A stretch of 5,901 nt of DNA, from positions 1 through 5,901 of the forward strand of contig CALIMU010000068.1 in assembly GCA_938045355.1 (NCBI GenBank), written 5' to 3'. Positions within the stretch are counted from its first letter, which is position 1. Every line of letters begins with the position of its first letter. The DNA comes from an uncultured Clostridium sp. (GTDB lineage Bacteria; Bacillota_A; Clostridia; TANB77; CAG-508). Made by a program: the position numbers and the translations under genes. Under the pieces are notes generated by a model, which was not told where the DNA came from, ran no database searches, and worked only from the letters and a program-made list of their open reading frames with translations. Shown one piece after another: positions 1-5,901 of this stretch.

Positions 1-9
1 TTTTTTAGA

Positions 10-3000
10 CTACTTTTGTCTTCTCTTTCTTATTATCATCACTATTACAACTCCTGTTGTTAACACAACTGCTATGCTTGAAACTATTAGAAGTGCATTC
101 TTTCTAATATATTCTAGTGTTCTTGCTTCATTTAGACCTGTTGGTGGTGATAATGTTACTATTTCTGTTGCTGCTGCTCCTGTTGATTGTGCTGCTACCA
201 TATATGCTCTATCTAAGTTTTCTTCCTTACTTGATACATTCTTTGGTTGTCCCTTTCCTGGAAGTGTTCCATCTCCTAATTGGTTTATCTTATCCATCTC
301 TGTTATCATCATTCCTGGTGTGAACTCTGTTCTACGTCCATTACTTGTATGATATGTTAATACTTCTGCCATGTTTTGGAATGTTAAGTCATTTGATGTT
401 GAACTTCCTGATGATGTTCTATCTGTCCTTATATTCCATGTTCTTACGAAGTCATCTTCTTTAGGTGAATTTGCATAACCATTAGCATTTTTGTAAGTTC
501 TTTCGATTGTAGCATATGGATCTACTGGACTCATATATGTAGATGATTCTTTTAATAATAATAGGTTTGATCTAGTATTATTATTTGTAGTATTTTGTTT
601 TCCAGAAACTTCTTCTAGATATCTAATACCATTTTCATCAACATAGTTAGCTTCCTTAGCTTTTTCTTCGTTCTTAACCCCATTGATTAATCCTACTAAA
701 TCAGCTTTGTTTGCTGGTGTCCAAGATGCATTTTCGCTATCTCCTGCATTAACAGTTGCACCATTGTCTACTATATCTAATATTTGTCTAATCTTAATCT
801 TAGCTTTTTCATTATCATTTAAAGGAGTATTTCCCTTATTAATATAGTATTCTTGTCCTATGTATTTACCATAGTTATATCTAGCTATACCTTGGTGTGC
901 AAGTCTACCAAGAGTTTGAGCTGGTTCATCTGGCATACCTGTCTTGTATGCTTCTTCTCTATATTTATTAGTATCTTGGATACTAGTATCTATAGTTCTA
1001 TCTAATTGACTTAAGTTATATGCATAAATACCATATCTAACTTTAATAGTAGCATCTTGCATTACACTATCATCAATATTTATATATCTAAATCCTGCTT
1101 TAACAGATTTTCTTTGGTTTTCGTCTTTTGCTTTACCATCAGTAAGTTCAGTTCTATCAAGAGATAGTACTAAATCTTGTCCAGTAGAATTTTCTTTATC
1201 TAATTCTCTAGTTACTTTTAATCTAGCAAATAATTCTTCGTTTCCACCATAAGTAACATTACTTAAGTTACCAGTTTCTGCCTTATCAATCTTAGATTTA
1301 ATATTATATTTTAAGTTTACTTTTTCTTTACCATCTGCTGTATTAATAACAATATTAGTAATTTCTTTATTTAAAACTATCTTACTTTCAGGTCTTTGAA
1401 CAATACCTAAGTTTACATTCTTAACATTATAGTTTGTATTTTCAAACTTGTTGTTAGAATTCTTCTTATTCTTGTAAATACCTTCAATGTAGTATATATC
1501 GCTCAATTCATTTAGTATTACTGCAGAACCCGGTTTAGATTTTTGTAATTTTTCATAGTATTCAATACTAAAGTTAATCTTAGGAGTTGTAGCATTCATA
1601 CTTGTATATTTATGAGCTAGTTTTAATTTTTCATTATCTATCTTGTTCTTATCAGCTGTAGTATATACATTTAATGTATCTACAACGTTATTTTTGAATG
1701 TATCTAAGTTCTTAGTTACTTCAACTCTTCTACCTTCATCATCTCTTACATAAGATAGATTTTCTGTATCTTTACTTTCATCTTTATCTTTAGCAAGCCA
1801 AGTAGTATTTAAATTACTTTCTTGTTTATTATTTGCATAGAATTGAGTAGTCTTAAATGATTCACCATTATACCATTTAACTTTTCTATCCTTATTATCA
1901 TCTTTAACAGTTGGAACAAGTTCATCTTTGTTAACATCTGCATTTTGAACAGCATTAAGGATATTTCTACCTTGGTTATTCTTATCTGCAAATACTTTAG
2001 TTAGGTTTTCTTTAGAAGGAGAAGAATAGTTTAAGTTAACAACGAAGTTACCTGCTGGAACTCCAGTGAACTTATATTCACCCTTATCGTTAGTTTTAAC
2101 ATTAGATTCAAAACCTGTAACACCTTTAAGGCTCATTTCGATATCACCAGATTCAGACTTAATATGTTCTGGCCATACAAAACCTAAGTCAAAGTATGGA
2201 AGACCACTTCTTACACTAGCATATCTTAAGTTTGGTTTATCATCAATTTGTCTAGCTTTGAAAGATAATCTTTCTTCTAGAGTTACTGGGTGATTTGGAA
2301 TACCTTTTTCATTAGCACTCATCTTACCATCACCAGTTAAAATACCTCTATTTAAAGTATTTTGTTTATCTTCCCAAACAGTACCAGTAAGTTCTCTTGA
2401 AACTTTTTCAGGGCTACCTTGAGGTATTCTAATGTTAATACCTGGAGCATCGTCAGTATCATCTTCTAGTACAAACTTACCGTCTTTACCTTTGTTTGTT
2501 GTGAAGTTAGATGGAGCAGAGTCTCTATCTATCTTACCAGAATATGTACCAGTGTGAACATTATATGATGCAAAAGCACCTATTTCAGCTGTATTAGTAA
2601 AGTCACCAAGTTCTAAAGCGTTCTTAAGAACTTTAATACCGTCATCTTTACCAATCTTATCTTTAAGTTCACCTAAATCTTGTTGGCTTACATTTTCAAC
2701 CTTAAGAGCATTCTTAACTCTATATGTATTAAATACATCAGCTCTTTCACCTGGTTTTAACATAAATCCTGCATTTTGAACAGTACCTTCTGTTTGAGTA
2801 GTAGTGTAATCACCACTTTGAGCTGGAACTCTATCATTTGAAGTAGACCATTTTAATTCTTTTAATTTAGCTTGATCAGCTTGAGAAAGGTCTAATTTAG
2901 ATATTGGTTCTTCTTTACCATGTATTAAGTATTTACTTACAGGTATAGTAGTTTGAGTTCCTTTAAGATCAATACCTTCTTTTTCTATATTTGATTTTGG

Positions 3001-5901
3001 ATCTAGTTGTACTTCTTTTTTAATTTCAGTTTGAACTAATTCCATCTTATTAGTATGTATATCGTTTAATTGTGATACATAGATTGCATCAACAGGAGAA
3101 CTGTTAACAACTTGTATCTTATATGTTAAGAATACATCTACTTGTCTAGTATCATCATGGTTACCTCTAGAAGGATCTGTATTTCTAGGAGATTTATCTA
3201 GAGATCTTTCATAATCAATTTCTTCTTTAAGAAGTTTTAGAACTTCTGGGTTAGAAGTATACATTGATGTTCTGTATATATAGTCTGTCTTATATATATC
3301 TAAGAATCTTTGTGTCTTATTTGCATCTCTATTTTTTTGAAGGTTTTCCATTTCAACATCTATAGTTCTACCAAGACCTTTTTGTTTTTCAGCTTCTGAT
3401 AGATATTCATCATATAGTGTTTTGTATAGGTAGTTATATGCCTTCTTGTTTGCAATAACAAGAGCACTGTTTAATTCTTTAGTTGTTTCCATATCAACAT
3501 GTCTTCTCTTTAATCCAAGATTAATTTCATTCATGTAAGCTCTTTGGCTATAGTATATACCTGCATATTGTCCATAAGAACTATCTACAGATTCATCAGT
3601 TGGTTCACCATTAGTGTTACCACCAGTAGTACCACCTAAAGCTTTCCAAATATTATTATCTTGTTTACCACTCTTAATAATATTTTCCCAAGCACCTAAA
3701 TCGATACCACCTTCTTTATATATAGATTCCCAAACCTTAGACATATCAACTTGTCCGTTGTTTATTAAGTCACCTATAACTGTTCCTGCTACACCTGATT
3801 GATTTAATATTTGGTTTAACATGTCTTTAACATCTTTATTAACGTTTATATCAAAACCTGCTACATTAACATTAATACTTCCTGTCTTAGCAAGTTCATC
3901 AATAATACTTGCTGCTAAAGCACCAGTACCGATAACTTTTTCTAAGTTAGTACCAGATACTTTACCATTGTTACTTAATTCACCAAAAGTTGTTCCAGCA
4001 TATTTACCTGTTTGACCTTTAACTATTTCATCCCAAGTAATATCACCAGATCTATTTGAAGAATCAGTTGATTTAACTTTAACACCTAAAGCTTTTGATA
4101 CTCTATCAACAATTTGATCTGCAGATAGACCAGTCTTAGATTGAGCTTCTTTTGTGTTAATGTTTAATCCATTTTCATAAAGAAGTAATCCTCTTCTTCT
4201 CATATCTTCAACCATATCTTCGATTGAAGTATTGTCTGGGTAATTAGTAGGTATTCTATCATCATCTATACCAACTTTAATACCTGTTTTCTTTTCAATC
4301 CAGTCTGAAAGTTTGTTAGATACTTTAGTTACTTTTAATATTTCTGCAACTATTTCTCCCTTACTTCCACCGTTTCTAATTATTTCATCAATTTTTTGTC
4401 CTGAAACAAGACCTTTTTCAATGATTGTTCTTAAAGTATTTGAAGCTTTATCAACTTTAGCTAAAGCTTTTTCTAATGGATTTTTCTTAATAGCGCCCAT
4501 ATCTACTAGATCATCTAATAGTGAACCTGTAAGTTTACCATAACCTATAACTTGTTCTAATACTTCAGAAGCTTTAACACCAGCTTTTTGTATTTTACCC
4601 CATAGAGTAGAACTATTATTTGAAGGATTGTTTATAATTCTGTTACCAGAACCTCCGCCAAATATCTTATTCCACCAAGAATTATTATTTCCTGAATTAC
4701 TAGAATTTCCATTATTTGTACCATTATTAGATGGTAAAATTCCTTTTCCTCCTGGTATTGGTGCACTATTTCCAAGTTTACCTAATAGGTTTTGCTTTTG
4801 CTTGTTACTTCCTGGATTTGTTCCGCCATTATTGTTTCCTGGGTTTGTTCCACTGTTTCCACCAGTTCTATCATCATAGTATCCATTATTATCATATACT
4901 ATTTGTTCATTTGTAGGTAAATTCATACCTAAGAACATAGTTGATGCTTCTATGAAATCATTAAAGTATGATTCATCTAAAGCTCTACCATTTGTTTTCT
5001 TCATTTGGTACTCACTCTTAAATCTTTGAGTTGTAGTACCAGAAGTAGTTTGTGTACCATTATATTCTAATTTAGTCTTAGTATTTGTTCTATTACCATT
5101 AGTATCTACACCTTGTGCTGAACCTTCTGTCTTTAAAGAACCATCTTGTGCTTTTCCACCAGTTATTTCAGCATGTTTTCTATTATATTCTTCTCTATCA
5201 TCATAGTTATCTATAGCGAATGAAGAATTTGAATATTTTTTCTTTTCTTCTGTTGTTGTTGTATTATATATTGATTGTCCATCTTTAAATACTTCTGTAT
5301 TTACTTTCTTTCCATTATCAATATTATTGTCTTCTGTTTGAAGTGGCATTACTGGTTCATACATTATACCATCATAATCAAATGTTACATCAAATAATAT
5401 TGCGTAATTTTGAATATTTAGGTTATCATATGGTGCATTATATCCCATTTGATTTAATTCTTTTGAATTGAAACCAACATCATGGATATCAAAACCACCC
5501 CATTGTCCGTTTTCATCTGTTATTATTGGATTCTTAGTAATATCTACTAATTCACCAGTATCTCTTCTATATACTCTAGCAACTTCTTTGTTAATTATTC
5601 TCTTAATAGACTTATTAGCATTTAATTCAACGAAGTTTCTATGTATTCTTACTCTAACTCCAGGGATACCTTTTTCACTACCTTTATCTAATAGGTTATT
5701 ATATCCAGTATGTTTCTTAGTATCCTTAATAGTATCTTCCCAAACAGTACCACCGATAGGTAATCTTAATTGAGTATTTCTAGGAGGATTGTTTGGAGTT
5801 GAAGGAGTATTAGATGGTGGGTTATTTGGTGTAGGAGGAGTGTCTAGATGATCAAATTCTATTTCTAGAGCAATTTCTTCACCCCATCTTGCTGCACCTT
5901 C
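10..5901 (-). CDS. Giant modular cell-surface protein, 5'-partial (SdrD-B/DUF11-like stalk with helical repeat insert)
   Basis: 1963 residues are visible and the N terminus is missing. The frame is open from the right edge to TAG at 12-10. The ATG at 5448 is not the start: codons 5901-5449 continue in frame without a stop, encode a clear SdrD-B-like domain, and no Shine-Dalgarno sequence precedes that ATG. Order of parts: Pro/Asn linker (21-44), SdrD-B-like domain 1 (49-187), Gly/Asn linker (348-431), two 14-residue helical arrays (433-544 and 638-750), NLG/DUF11-like module 1 (791-948), acidic DxDS/EDD segment (1123-1153), SdrD-B-like domain 2 (1171-1293), NLG/DUF11-like module 2 (1497-1634), SPPTG motif (1918-1922), membrane helix (1936-1957) and basic tail. 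I see no cysteine and no enzyme motif. The likely role is a wall-anchored adhesin or structural stalk. This is inferred from architecture; ligand and partners are unknown. Confidence is high for the gene and its surface location, low for function. Confidence 0.93.
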   Translation of the reverse strand, partial: EGAARWGEEIALEIEFDHLDTPPTPNNPPSNTPSTPNNPPRNTQLRLPIGGTVWEDTIKDTKKHTGYNNLLDKGSEKGIPGVRVRIHRNFVELNANKSIKRIINKEVARVYRRDTGELVDITKNPIITDENGQWGGFDIHDVGFNSKELNQMGYNAPYDNLNIQNYAILFDVTFDYDGIMYEPVMPLQTEDNNIDNGKKVNTEVFKDGQSIYNTTTTEEKKKYSNSSFAIDNYDDREEYNRKHAEITGGKAQDGSLKTEGSAQGVDTNGNRTNTKTKLEYNGTQTTSGTTTQRFKSEYQMKKTNGRALDESYFNDFIEASTMFLGMNLPTNEQIVYDNNGYYDDRTGGNSGTNPGNNNGGTNPGSNKQKQNLLGKLGNSAPIPGGKGILPSNNGTNNGNSSNSGNNNSWWNKIFGGGSGNRIINNPSNNSSTLWGKIQKAGVKASEVLEQVIGYGKLTGSLLDDLVDMGAIKKNPLEKALAKVDKASNTLRTIIEKGLVSGQKIDEIIRNGGSKGEIVAEILKVTKVSNKLSDWIEKKTGIKVGIDDDRIPTNYPDNTSIEDMVEDMRRRGLLLYENGLNINTKEAQSKTGLSADQIVDRVSKALGVKVKSTDSSNRSGDITWDEIVKGQTGKYAGTTFGELSNNGKVSGTNLEKVIGTGALAASIIDELAKTGSINVNVAGFDINVNKDVKDMLNQILNQSGVAGTVIGDLINNGQVDMSKVWESIYKEGGIDLGAWENIIKSGKQDNNIWKALGGTTGGNTNGEPTDESVDSSYGQYAGIYYSQRAYMNEINLGLKRRHVDMETTKELNSALVIANKKAYNYLYKTLYDEYLSEAEKQKGLGRTIDVEMENLQKNRDANKTQRFLDIYKTDYIYRTSMYTSNPEVLKLLKEEIDYERSLDKSPRNTDPSRGNHDDTRQVDVFLTYKIQVVNSSPVDAIYVSQLNDIHTNKMELVQTEIKKEVQLDPKSNIEKEGIDLKGTQTTIPVSKYLIHGKEEPISKLDLSQADQAKLKELKWSTSNDRVPAQSGDYTTTQTEGTVQNAGFMLKPGERADVFNTYRVKNALKVENVSQQDLGELKDKIGKDDGIKVLKNALELGDFTNTAEIGAFASYNVHTGTYSGKIDRDSAPSNFTTNKGKDGKFVLEDDTDDAPGINIRIPQGSPEKVSRELTGTVWEDKQNTLNRGILTGDGKMSANEKGIPNHPVTLEERLSFKARQIDDKPNLRYASVRSGLPYFDLGFVWPEHIKSESGDIEMSLKGVTGFESNVKTNDKGEYKFTGVPAGNFVVNLNYSSPSKENLTKVFADKNNQGRNILNAVQNADVNKDELVPTVKDDNKDRKVKWYNGESFKTTQFYANNKQESNLNTTWLAKDKDESKDTENLSYVRDDEGRRVEVTKNLDTFKNNVVDTLNVYTTADKNKIDNEKLKLAHKYTSMNATTPKINFSIEYYEKLQKSKPGSAVILNELSDIYYIEGIYKNKKNSNNKFENTNYNVKNVNLGIVQRPESKIVLNKEITNIVINTADGKEKVNLKYNIKSKIDKAETGNLSNVTYGGNEELFARLKVTRELDKENSTGQDLVLSLDRTELTDGKAKDENQRKSVKAGFRYINIDDSVMQDATIKVRYGIYAYNLSQLDRTIDTSIQDTNKYREEAYKTGMPDEPAQTLGRLAHQGIARYNYGKYIGQEYYINKGNTPLNDNEKAKIKIRQILDIVDNGATVNAGDSENASWTPANKADLVGLINGVKNEEKAKEANYVDENGIRYLEEVSGKQNTTNNNTRSNLLLLKESSTYMSPVDPYATIERTYKNANGYANSPKEDDFVRTWNIRTDRTSSGSSTSNDLTFQNMAEVLTYHTSNGRRTEFTPGMMITEMDKINQLGDGTLPGKGQPKNVSSKEENLDRAYMVAAQSTGAAATEIVTLSPPTGLNEARTLEYIRKNALLIVSSIAVVLTTGVVIVMIIRKRRQK
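13..150 (-). other. Candidate sorting signal: SPPTG, membrane helix, basic tail
   Basis: Residues 1918-1963: SPPTG (1918-1922), a 13-residue polar spacer, a 22-residue hydrophobic helix (1936-1957, starting ALLIVSS) and the tail RKRRQK. The order motif, helix, positive tail is the cell-wall sorting signal layout, with Ser replacing Leu of LPXTG. SPPTG fits the (S/P)PXTG consensus reported for Clostridioides difficile sortase B substrates. No sortase gene is in the window. If sortase does not act here, the protein would still be held by its C-terminal membrane helix. Confidence 0.7.
151..999 (-). other. C-terminal extracellular region before the anchor
   Basis: Residues 1635-1917. The first part has Tyr-rich stretches (ARYNYGKYIGQEYY, about 1673-1686), a segment KIRQILDIVDNG (about 1703-1714), and an Asn/Thr patch (NTTNNNTRSN, 1770-1779). 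Near the end, DLTFQNMAEVLTY (1838-1850) and TGAAATEIVTL (1907-1917) look like paired final strands of a beta domain. The second leads directly into SPPTG. This fits a membrane-proximal stalk domain. No named family is assigned. Confidence 0.5.
1000..1413 (-). other. NLG module 2 with DUF11-like strand
   Basis: Residues 1497-1634. The module opens NLGIVQRPESKIVLNKEITN, parallel to NLGLKRR in module 1, and closes with ATIKVRYGIYAYNLS (1617-1630), a DUF11-like 'xVxYxIxxxN' strand. It contains several amphipathic beta strands and looks like a beta-sandwich stalk domain. Sequence similarity to module 1 is limited to the opening motif and the closing strand. Confidence 0.6.
1414..2022 (-). other. 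Long polar connecting region
   Basis: Residues 1294-1496 are Lys/Asn/Asp rich. Short recognisable stretches are YNGESF (1344-1349) and RDDEGRR (1386-1392). Similar pieces sit at this point of related giant surface proteins, judged from memory. A mixed helix/strand stretch follows, ending at the second NLG motif. No enzymatic motif is visible, and I cannot assign a named domain. Confidence 0.45.
2023..2391 (-). other. SdrD-B-like domain 2
   Basis: Residues 1171-1293. Hallmarks: GTVWED at 1173-1178, NEKGIP at 1197-1202, TNDKGEYKF at 1270-1278, and the closing strand GNFVVNLNY. GTVWED and EKGIP start 25 residues apart, exactly as in domain 1. A GDGKMSANE stretch before EKGIP resembles the 'DGxxDxxE' loop of SdrD-B domains that bind calcium, but with substitutions. 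A roughly 55-residue insertion containing FDLGFVWPEHI lies between the two halves. Confidence 0.85.
2392..3057 (-). other. Beta-rich region with acidic DxDS / EDD segment
   Basis: Residues 949-1170 link module 1 to SdrD-B-like domain 2. The middle is polar (Lys, Thr and Gln rich). The end carries KIDRDSAPSN (1123-1132), then EDDTDDAP (1146-1153). This pair matches the 'DxDSxPxN ... EDD' signature commonly found at the end of DUF11-type repeats. The clustered Asp/Glu residues could bind a divalent cation such as calcium, which is inference. The segment leads into RELTGTVWED with no linker. Confidence 0.6.
3058..3531 (-). other. NLG module 1 with DUF11-like strand
   Basis: Residues 791-948. 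The module opens with NEINLGLKRR (791-800), carries a charged helical segment at about 832-862, an aromatic-rich stretch (YKTDYIYR, 870-877), and ends in QVDVFLTYKIQVVNSS (920-935). That last stretch resembles the DUF11 signature of strand plus 'xTYxIxVxNxS'. A second copy of the NLG opening occurs at 1497. In related proteins I recall this module following the SdrD-B-like domain directly; here the helical block separates them. Confidence 0.55.
3652..3990 (-). repeat. 14-residue helical repeat array B, about 8 units
   Basis: Residues 638-750 continue the array A pattern: TFGELSNNGKVSGT (638-651), NLEKVIGTGALAAS (652-665), IIDELAKTGSINVN (666-679), an atypical beta-like unit (680-693), MLNQILNQSGVAGT (694-707) and VIGDLINNGQVDMS (708-721). 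One extra Lys at 722 shifts the register, then two more units follow at 723-736 and 737-750. Gly is at position 9 in six of the eight. The array ends in IWKALGG, a partial unit, followed by a short Gly/Asn linker. Confidence 0.7.
3991..4269 (-). other. Spacer between the two helical arrays
   Basis: Residues 545-637. The spacer begins with an acidic, loop-like stretch (DDDRIPTNYPDN). Then come two predicted helices, around SIEDMVEDMRRRG (559-571) and SADQIVDRVSKALG (593-606), and a stretch TWDEIVKGQTGKYAGT (622-637). The helices share the hydrophobic spacing of the 14-residue units loosely but are out of register, so they may be degenerate units or a separate small helical subdomain. Confidence 0.45.
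4270..4605 (-). repeat. 14-residue helical repeat array A, 8 ungapped units
   Basis: Residues 433-544 split without gaps into eight 14-residue units, for example VLEQVIGYGKLTGS (447-460), LLDDLVDMGAIKKN (461-474), TLRTIIEKGLVSGQ (489-502) and KIDEIIRNGGSKGE (503-516). Hydrophobic residues recur at unit positions 1, 2, 5 and 6, Gly often at 9, hydrophobic often at 11, and polar helix-capping residues often at 14. The pattern suggests a helix of about 8-9 residues, a Gly C-cap and a short turn. Units 4, 7 and 8 lack the position-9 Gly. I do not recognise a named repeat family. The DNA copies have diverged, so this is an old repeat rather than a recent expansion. Confidence 0.75.
4609..4863 (-). 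repeat. Gly/Asn/Ser-rich low-complexity linker with GTNPG repeats
   Basis: Residues 347-431 are dominated by Gly, Asn and Ser. GTNPG occurs twice with a 9-residue (27-base) period at about 4810-4851, and the DNA copies are nearly identical. Two hydrophobic islands interrupt the linker, at 372-385 (LLGKLGNS...) and 409-422 (WWNKIFGGG...). Both fit the start of the 14-residue unit found just downstream. The linker probably gives a flexible tether to the helical block. Confidence 0.85.
4879..5340 (-). other. Polar extension after SdrD-B-like domain 1
   Basis: Residues 188-341 are rich in Asn, Thr, Lys and Glu, with few hydrophobic residues until about 310. One stretch (DREEYNRKHAEITGG, about 235-249) resembles the segment that follows SdrD-B-like domains in related giant surface proteins. 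That comparison is from memory. The region ends in a short, more hydrophobic piece (FIEASTMFLGMNLP, 316-329) just before the Gly/Asn linker. No catalytic motif is visible. Confidence 0.5.
5341..5757 (-). other. SdrD-B-like (Cna-B superfamily-type) domain 1
   Basis: Residues 49-187. Hallmarks seen: GTVWED at 51-56, EKGIP at 76-80 followed by the strand GVRVRI, TDENGQW at 128-134, and a late strand pair ending VTFDYDGIMYEPVMP. This matches the SdrD B / Cna-B pattern of surface-protein stalk repeats: GxVWxD, then EKGIxGVxVxL, then TDxxGxYxF. A copy of the same framework recurs at 1171-1293 with identical spacing between GTVWED and EKGIP. Some family members bind calcium or form intramolecular isopeptide bonds; I cannot assign the residues for either here. 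Confidence 0.8.
5770..5841 (-). repeat. Pro/Asn/Thr-rich linker
   Basis: Residues 21-44 consist almost only of Pro, Asn, Thr and Ser. The motif TPNNPP occurs twice, 11 residues apart. Such linkers commonly separate folded domains in Gram-positive surface proteins. Here it sits directly before SdrD-B-like domain 1. Confidence 0.8.
5842..5901 (-). other. End of a preceding beta-rich domain (cut by window edge)
   Basis: Residues 1-20 include the alternating hydrophobic/polar stretch EIALEIEFDHLD, which looks like the last strand of a beta-sandwich domain just before a linker. Too little is visible to name the domain. It shows that the protein has at least one more folded domain upstream of the window. 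Confidence 0.5.

Noticed and set aside
1..9. T-run at the left edge as a transcription terminator
   Set aside because: Only nine bases lie beyond the stop codon and no hairpin can be seen, so a terminator is not supported.
250..270. TLPGKG as a possible LPXTG-type motif
   Set aside because: It lacks Thr-Gly at the right positions and lies far from the membrane helix. SPPTG is the better placed motif.
74..352. Plus-strand open frames near the left edge
   Set aside because: They lie antisense to the C-terminal region. Their hydrophobic Leu/Ser-rich translations are the expected complement of Asn/Lys/Glu-rich codons, and there is no supporting start signal.
4810..4851. 27-base GTNPG DNA repeat as a CRISPR or mobile-element end
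   Set aside because: Only two copies, in frame, within a low-complexity coding linker. There are no spacers, inverted ends or transposase.
4628..4916. Plus-strand frames over the Gly/Asn linker
   Set aside because: The Pro/Phe/Leu-rich translation is the antisense image of Gly/Asn/Lys codons. No ribosome binding site or domain is seen.
5468..5773. Plus-strand frame of 101 codons at the right edge
   Set aside because: It is antisense to SdrD-B-like domain 1, which is clearly coding on the minus strand.

Overview
The window is filled by one very long gene on the minus strand. It is open at the right edge (base 5901) and ends at a TAG stop at bases 12-10. 1963 codons are visible; the true start and any signal peptide lie outside the window. 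The ATG at 5448 is only an internal methionine: the same frame continues upstream for 151 more codons without a stop. Residue numbers in all entries count from the codon at 5901-5899 (residue 1) to Lys1963.

The DNA is AT-rich, arginine is mostly AGA, and the protein has no cysteine that I can find. It ends in a short motif, a membrane segment and a basic tail. Together with the SdrD-B/DUF11-like modules, this points to a low-GC Gram-positive (Bacillota). The architecture resembles giant, poorly described surface proteins I associate with uncultured gut Clostridia and related lineages. That placement is from memory of the family and is not demonstrated here.

Layout from N to C terminus (high to low coordinates): the tail of a preceding beta domain; a Pro/Asn linker; SdrD-B-like domain 1 and its polar extension; an inserted block of a Gly/Asn-rich linker followed by two arrays of 14-residue helical units; a first 'NLG' module ending in a DUF11-like strand; an Asp-rich DxDS/EDD segment; SdrD-B-like domain 2; a long polar connecting region; a second 'NLG'/DUF11-like module; a C-terminal region; and a candidate SPPTG sorting signal with membrane anchor. 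The protein is probably a cell-wall-anchored stalk or adhesin. The SdrD-B/NLG/DUF11 parts would form the stalk, and the helical-repeat block is the unusual cargo.

The most notable feature is the block at about 3577-4878, where a strict 14-residue periodicity runs through 8 units and then about 8 more. I do not recognise this repeat. No RNA gene, mobile element, CRISPR array, promoter or second gene is supported. The plus-strand open frames look like antisense shadows.
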